NCBI GenBank assembly: GCA_963580245.1
Contig: CAUZJO010000028.1
Location: 1 to 36,626 of the forward strand
Length of the DNA stretch: 36,626 nucleotides
Reading direction: 5' to 3'
DNA from: CAUZJO01 sp963580245
Lineage (GTDB): Bacteria; Sumerlaeota; Sumerlaeia; MVZB01
The notes below the pieces were generated by a model that saw only the letters and a list, made by a program, of their open reading frames with translations, ran no database searches and had not been told where the DNA came from. Shown here one piece after another: positions 32,048 through 36,626 of the stretch (positions within the stretch are counted from its first letter, which is position 1; each line of letters begins with the position of its first letter). The position numbers and the translations under genes were made by a program.

Positions 32048-32782
32048 ATGTCCACAACTAGTGAGCGGACTCTACCCTCGAAAGAAAGGGCCGGCGCGAT
32101 ACACAAGCGGAGAGCATTTACCCTGATCGAGCTGTTGATCGTCGTGGCGATCATTGCCATTCTGGCGGCGATCGCCGTTCCCAACTTCCTGGAGGCGCAG
32201 ACCCGAGCCACCGTCACCCGGGTAAAAAGCGATATCCGTGCGTTCGGCGTGGCGCTGGAGGCCTATAAACTGGACAACAATCAGATTCCGATTGTTCAGC
32301 GACTCGGTCCGGGGGTGGACTTCTACGCGGGTTTCCTGGATCTCATCAATGACCCGAACAAGCGCAACCGCTATCCCGGTCACCTCTTGACATCCCCCAT
32401 CGCCTACATCGAGCAGTCTCCGGTCGACCCTTACAATTCCAGATTATTCCAGGACAGTTCGTTCTCCCAATGGAAACTTCCCGTGCAGGTATCCTATGTG
32501 ATTTCCTGGTCGCCGATGGGGCTGGGAAAGTACCCCAACCGAGATTCGTGGATTCACCGTGAACGCGCAACCGGTGAATCGATGCGAGACTTTTTCACCT
32601 GCGACCGCTTCCACGCCATGCTCGAGAGTGCCGGACCGGACCTGATCTGGTGGAATTACGAACGATTGGGCAACCTCCCGCAGACCGACCCCAACCCGTT
32701 TTTCTATGACCCCACCAACGGGACGATCAGTTTTGGTCAGATCGTCTGGCTCGATGTCTGCGGCTATCAGGCGCCGAGATGA
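32048..32782 (+). CDS. prepilin-like protein (YDPTNGT family), fourth copy
   Basis: A 244-residue protein with a longer, basic leader (about 30 residues ending KRRA) before FTLIELLIVVAIIAILAAIA, then VPNFLEAQTRATVTRV. The C-terminal block has LESAGPDLIWW and YDPTNGTISFGQI, matching the other three copies. The head differs elsewhere and includes a region with PGHLLTSPIAYIEQSPVDPY and two Cys. I chose the ATG at 32048; an ATG four codons earlier is equally open and neither has a good ribosome binding site. It is divergent from sucC. The gene converges on a surface-repeat protein, which may be chance. Confidence 0.85.
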   Translation: MSTTSERTLPSKERAGAIHKRRAFTLIELLIVVAIIAILAAIAVPNFLEAQTRATVTRVKSDIRAFGVALEAYKLDNNQIPIVQRLGPGVDFYAGFLDLINDPNKRNRYPGHLLTSPIAYIEQSPVDPYNSRLFQDSSFSQWKLPVQVSYVISWSPMGLGKYPNRDSWIHRERATGESMRDFFTCDRFHAMLESAGPDLIWWNYERLGNLPQTDPNPFFYDPTNGTISFGQIVWLDVCGYQAPR

Positions 32783-32880
32783 CGGTTCACTTCCCGCGTA
32801 ACTCGATTTGACTTCCAGGAGCTTTCGATTCGTTGCCCCACCCCTTGTCAAGGAAACCCTTCCGCTCGCAACCGCGTGCG

Positions 32881-34911
32881 TTACTTGGGCGCGCGGGTCG
32901 GCGTGCTCCGTTTGGCTGCCGGGTTCTTGCTGATTTTGGGCGAGTGGTCCGCCAGTGAAGAAGCTCCTCTCACGGTTCGGCGCGCCTTGAGCTTGCGCGA
33001 GAGGGATGCCTTGCGCGGCTGGCCGAAAAGTTCGGGATGGATGTAGCTGCCCCGTTGTTTCTCCGATTTGGCCTCCTCGACCTGGATGGGGTTGGCCAGC
33101 GCAAAGGCGTCCTGGCGGATGCCGGTCACCATCCAGGCGACGCGTTGACCGGCCGCGCCCCCGCCGATGCGAAAGCGGTTGTTCTGGATCTCAGCGGCGA
33201 TGTGCAGATTGGGTCCCGGTGCGCCGATGGCGGTCAGTTGATAGCGAAAATCCCGGTTAAGCGCCTCGAACCAATCGGGCAGTGTCACGGTGGCTTCTCC
33301 GCCTAGATCGAGCTCCACGACGCCGTCGTAGATGTTCTTCATGTCCGGACTCTCAACGAACGAGTGCGAGAGGAACTTGTTGGCCGGATCGAGCGGGTGG
33401 TCGATCTTGAACATCCCGGCGGTCTTGATAATGTTCCCAACAACCTCCAGATCGCCGTCAAAGAAGCCGGCCCAGCCGTCGGTCGTGCTGTTGGTGATGC
33501 CCCAAACACCGACGTTGCCGCCCGTGTTGGAGTTCGCCATCCCCAAAACGCCGACCCCATCGGGGCTGTCGGCTTGACCTTCGACACCCGTGCCGGTCCC
33601 GGTTGCCGAGTTCGCGAAACCAATTACGCCGACCCCGTTGAAGGACTCGCTCTGCCCCTCGATGCCGTATGCGGCGCCGGTGATCGCGCTGTTGAATCCG
33701 ATCACGCCGACGCCGTCGGGGCTTTCGGTACTCCCTTCGACGCCGAAAACCTCACCGCTGGTGGAACTCACGAATCCTCTGACACCCGCCCCGTCGTTGC
33801 TGGCGGAGGTACCCTCGACGCCGATCACGATGCCGGTGGAGGCCGTGGCCTGACCCTGGACTCCGATGGCCTGGTCCGTTGAAGAATCGGTCGTGCCCCT
33901 CACTCCCATCCCTGCCCCGGTGGCCGTGGCATGAAGGCCCAAGACGCCGACCCCGTCCGTATTGTTGGCCGAACCGATCACGCCGTTCTCGTCACCCAGA
34001 CCTTCAACTCCCCTTATTCCTCCCACGCCGAAAACCCCGGTTCCACCCGTCTTCGTCGCCTGGCCCTGGAGTCCGAAAAACCCACCGAAGCCCACGACGC
34101 CGGTGCCGTCGGCACTTTCGCCCATCACGCCCACCGATGAACCGGTCGGGCTCGAGATGTTATTCTCCCCCTTCACGCCGATACCCGTAGGGCTGGAAGT
34201 AGAACCCAGAACCCCGACGGCCTCGCCGCTGGTCGCAACATTGGATCCTAGCACGCCGAGGCCCGCGGGGCTTAGCGAGACGCCTTGAACGCCGATGGAG
34301 TCGCCACTGGTCGTATCGGCGAGGCCTCTGACTCCAAACCCCCCGGTGTTTGTTTTCGTATGGCCAAACACACCTATCGTGTTGCCTGTCGTGGCGTTGG
34401 CCACGCCGGTGATCGCGATCCCGTCGGCATTGTCGTTGTTGATCTGGAACGGGGAGCTGGCCATATTGACCGTTGCGTTGATAGGGAAATCGAACCCGGC
34501 GGTGATCAGCGAGAACTGCGACTGCGGAACCGCGTCAAGCCGCTGTCTGGGGGTCAGAGGAGTGAAATCCCCCGTCTCGGCGCCCGGCCGAATGGCCAGG
34601 TCCAGGAAGCGTACGGTACCGTCGAACGGCACGCCGAAATCGAGCACGAGCACAACCAGGCCCTCGGTGACCTGTACGTCCTCCAATATGAGGGTCGATC
34701 CGACCTGGCCGTTGGTGCCCGTCAGATCGCTGAATAGCCCGACCTGAAAATCAAAGGTCCCATTGGCCGGCGCACCTGATTGCAGCAGCCGGCCATTGAA
34801 TGTAAACCTGGTGCCCAGCGGCGTTTGCGACTCTGCCAAAGACGGAATGAACCACGTCAAAATGACGACGGCAATGGTCGTAAGACTGTTCGTGTGATGA
34901 TGGCGCAACAT
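32881..34911 (-). CDS. secreted surface-repeat protein (GVGVxG beta-repeat)
   Basis: A 676-residue exported protein with three parts. After a signal sequence (~9-28), an N-terminal domain (~33-135: TRFTFNGRLL, DFQVGLFSD, FLDLAIRP, PLTPRQRLDAVPQ) resembles a module found at the start of many bacterial surface proteins. The middle (~150-470) is a long run of Gly-rich repeats (such as GVGVLG then S/N-x-x-G), which predicts a beta-helix or beta-roll stalk. The C-terminal domain (~490-605: FKIDHPLDPANK, HSFVESPDMKNIY, LPDWFEALNRDFRYQLTAIG, VAWMVTGIRQDAF) is conserved in the neighbouring paralogue. A basic tail ends it. The ATG at 34911 has GGGGAGGGGAG five bases upstream. Confidence 0.75.
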   Translation of the reverse strand: MLRHHHTNSLTTIAVVILTWFIPSLAESQTPLGTRFTFNGRLLQSGAPANGTFDFQVGLFSDLTGTNGQVGSTLILEDVQVTEGLVVLVLDFGVPFDGTVRFLDLAIRPGAETGDFTPLTPRQRLDAVPQSQFSLITAGFDFPINATVNMASSPFQINNDNADGIAITGVANATTGNTIGVFGHTKTNTGGFGVRGLADTTSGDSIGVQGVSLSPAGLGVLGSNVATSGEAVGVLGSTSSPTGIGVKGENNISSPTGSSVGVMGESADGTGVVGFGGFFGLQGQATKTGGTGVFGVGGIRGVEGLGDENGVIGSANNTDGVGVLGLHATATGAGMGVRGTTDSSTDQAIGVQGQATASTGIVIGVEGTSASNDGAGVRGFVSSTSGEVFGVEGSTESPDGVGVIGFNSAITGAAYGIEGQSESFNGVGVIGFANSATGTGTGVEGQADSPDGVGVLGMANSNTGGNVGVWGITNSTTDGWAGFFDGDLEVVGNIIKTAGMFKIDHPLDPANKFLSHSFVESPDMKNIYDGVVELDLGGEATVTLPDWFEALNRDFRYQLTAIGAPGPNLHIAAEIQNNRFRIGGGAAGQRVAWMVTGIRQDAFALANPIQVEEAKSEKQRGSYIHPELFGQPRKASLSRKLKARRTVRGASSLADHSPKISKNPAAKRSTPTRAPK

Positions 34912-35294
34912 CAGACTCCCCTCCCCTGAATTGAAACTTCGCGATGCACGGTGGCTGTCGGCGCAAAGCGGTCGCCGCCGTTTCACTGTTACTGTTTATG
35001 TGAACAAAGCGAGATTCAAGGATACCACGGCTTGAGAATGGGTCAAGCGTCCATCCCGTCGGCGAAGGACGAGAAACATCGCCGTCGATAACCCTTTTTT
35101 GGCATGTGAGAAGGTGAAGCGAGGAGTTTGAGGCAGACGATGATCAGGCTCGTGGGAGAAGAAGATGGCCTGATTCACTGCCCCGGAAGGCGAACACTGG
35201 CCCATCGCGCCGGTTTTGCGAGGCCACGTCATGAGTCTTTTCCGGCGACCCTCTCGTGGAGTCTCAAGCTCTACACAGGACGGGTCGGTCCACC
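34912..35294. other. gap between the two surface-repeat genes
   Basis: No supported gene. The stretch carries the ribosome binding site of the upstream copy near 34915-34928 and otherwise nothing recognisable. A frame on the minus strand (35232 to 34996) lacks a ribosome binding site and protein-like character. The two related genes face the same way, so a promoter for the first should lie in this gap; none is clear. Confidence 0.4.
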
Positions 35295-36424
35295 TCAGCG
35301 CGGCGACTTGCGATGATCAGGAACCTCGAACGCCTGACGCGTAGGCGGGGTCGCTACCGAGTCTTTCGGGCCGCCGAACACGGTAGACCCTCCGCGCCGC
35401 TTGAACGCCAGCGAGGCCGTCTTGGGCTGACCGTGGAGTTCGGGGTGAATGAACGTCCCGATCTCCGCGGCGGGTTTGGCCTGCTCGACAACCAACGGGT
35501 TGCTCTCGGCGTAAGGATCGTGACGGATGCCGGTGACCTGCCACGAGACCCTTAGGCCCGGGCTCCCGCCGGCGACGCCGAAGCGGTTGTCTGCGACTTC
35601 CCGAGCGATGTAGAGCCCCGGTGCCTAGCGGCCGATCGGCGTGAGCTGGTTGCGGAACTCCTTGTTGAGCGCCTCGAACCAGTCGGGCAGCTCGATCGTC
35701 GCTTTGCCACTGAGGTCCAGTGTCGCGACGCCATCATAGACGTTCTTCATGTTGGAGCTCTCGACGAACGAGTGGAGGAAGTACTTGTTGGCCGGGTCCA
35801 GGGGATGGTCGATCTTGAACATGCCGGTGGTCTTGGTGAGCGTGCCCGAGATGTCCACGTCGCCGACGAATTGGCCGGCGAGGCCGTTGGGACTGTCGGT
35901 CTGGCCCCAGACGCCGAAGTTCGCCCCGGTGGTGTGGTTTCCGATGCCGACGACGCCCGCTCCAACAGGGCTACTGGTCTGACCCCAGACACCGGTGGCA
36001 TTACCGCCGCTGGTCGCGAGGGAATCACCAAGGACGCCAGTCCCAGTGGGGCTATCGCTTTTGCCCCTGATCCCGACGGCAGTTCCAGTTGTTGCCAAGT
36101 TTCTTCCCAGCGTGCCGATTCCGTCGGGGCTGTTGGAGAATCCCGCAGCGCCAATATTGATTCCAGTGGTGGCAGACGCGACGCCTTCCACCCCTCTGCC
36201 GGTGCTGCTGTTCGTCTCGCCGAAGACACCGAAATTCCTGCCGGTCGTGGCGCTGGCGATGCCTTTCACTCCCACCCCCACGGTGCTTTCCGTCGTGCCC
36301 ATCACGCCAAAATCTTCGCCGCTGCTTCCAGCCACTTCACCAAGGACGCCAATCCCAGTTGGACTTACGCTTGTACCGCCGACACCGACGGCGCGTCCAC
36401 TTGTTGCCGTGTTAGCCCATTTCC
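35295..36424 (-). pseudogene. second surface-repeat protein, amber codon plus loss of N-terminus
   Basis: A paralogue of the preceding gene. The Gly-rich repeats read in one frame from about 36424 (ANTATSG) to 35840, then the shared C-terminal domain (FKIDHPLDPANK, HSFVESSNMKNVYDG, LPDWFEALNKEFRNQLTPIG). A TAG at 35625-35627 interrupts it. The same frame continues after it as APGLYIAREVADNRFGVAGG, then VSWQVTGIRHDPY and FIHPELHGQP, ending at TGA (35295). Gln (CAG) would fit the gap. At the other end the repeat frame hits TAA a few codons beyond 36424 in AT-rich insertion-sequence DNA, so the N-terminal domain and signal peptide are missing. Confidence 0.75.
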
Positions 36425-36626
36425 CGCAGTTCAGCGCTTAGAAGTGCCCGTTTTCGAAGAAATTTGCATTTTTCGGGTAAAAGTCTGCACTACATTTTAA
36501 ATTCTTTTGGATCGGTTCGGCAGTGGAAGCCCCAGACGCTGGAGCAGAATCGCGAGGTGTTTTTCGGGACGGCTGACGGTCCGCAGCCGGATTTCCCGGC
36601 CCGTGCGGGTCGGCAGCACCACGTCC
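36425..36626. mobile_element. insertion sequence, left part only (continues beyond window)
   Basis: The surface-repeat coding frame ends abruptly near 36415-36430. The next ~70 nt are AT-rich and unlike the flanking DNA, then a transposase C-terminus begins. This fits an insertion sequence that jumped into the repeat gene. The exact terminal repeat and target duplication cannot be read because the other end is outside the window. Confidence 0.55.
36497..36626 (-). CDS. transposase C-terminus, partial (IS4/IS1634-like)
   Basis: The last 42 codons of a minus-strand protein whose start lies beyond the right edge. Reading toward the stop (TAA at 36497-36499): DVVLPTRTGREIRLRTVSRP, then EKHLAILLQRLGLPLPNRSK. 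The basic strand followed by LLQRLGLPLP is the kind of end I associate with IS4/IS1634-type DDE transposases of planctomycete-like genomes. The catalytic domain is not in view, so family assignment is tentative. Confidence 0.5.
   Translation of the reverse strand, partial: DVVLPTRTGREIRLRTVSRPEKHLAILLQRLGLPLPNRSKRI

Noticed and set aside
24179..35627. Reassignment of TAG to glutamine in this genome
   Set aside because: TAG ends several intact genes at their expected family ends (GT-C protein at 2402, small membrane protein at 7132, dnaJ at 11683), so TAG is an ordinary stop here.
1..36626. CRISPR array, tRNA, rRNA or prophage
   Set aside because: No regularly spaced direct repeats, cloverleaf-like arms, rRNA segments or phage structural genes were seen on either strand.

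Overview
The window is high-GC bacterial chromosome with housekeeping and envelope genes on both strands in short operons. I see no tRNA, rRNA, CRISPR array, prophage or conjugation gene. Four proteins carry a class-III prepilin leader followed by a shared C-terminal signature (YDPTNGT, then S-x-G). The window also has repetitive envelope proteins, an N-terminally extended GH32-like protein, and REP-like hairpins between genes. This combination suggests an uncultured lineage of the planctomycete / Sumerlaeota / Hydrogenedentota kind. That placement is an inference from family content, not a phylogenetic result.

Layout. 0-2.4 kb: a low-GC hypothetical membrane protein at the left edge, then a GT-C-type membrane glycosyltransferase. 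2.4-5.2 kb: xseB (minus), a REP cluster, then plsY-gpsA for phospholipid precursor synthesis. 5.2-7.1 kb: yceH (minus), deoC and a small membrane protein. 7.1-10.3 kb (minus): an operon of pseudopilin, receiver-histidine kinase (frameshifted) and amidohydrolase. 10.5-13.7 kb: dnaJ facing a frameshifted dnaK. 14-16.8 kb: larE and a TMTC-like membrane-TPR protein. 16.9-17.9 kb (minus): DUF971 and gmhA. 18-19.4 kb: truA and a frameshifted dual-specificity phosphatase. 19.6-21.7 kb: a secreted GH32-like protein. 21.8-24.6 kb (minus): two tandem pseudopilins and a Gfo/Idh/MocA oxidoreductase broken by an in-frame amber codon. 24.8-29.7 kb: SpoIID-like protein, TPR membrane protein, ribE, holB. 29.8-31.8 kb (minus): sucCD. 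32.0-32.8 kb: a fourth pseudopilin. 32.9-36.4 kb (minus): two related surface-repeat proteins, the second broken by an amber codon and cut by an insertion sequence whose transposase C-terminus runs off the right edge.

Two observations stand out. XseB, the small subunit of exonuclease VII, ends in an acidic disordered tail closing with DNLPF, which closely resembles the protein-docking tip of SSB. The GH32-like protein keeps the acid/base Glu and the DP motif but has Gly where the family nucleophile Asp belongs. Separately, five genes carry exactly one single-base lesion each (three one-base indels, two TAG codons). That density is either a draft-sequence artefact or real local decay, and it should be settled before any of these genes is called a pseudogene.

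All coordinates and motifs were read by eye from the sequence. Family names rest on motif recognition, not on database searches.
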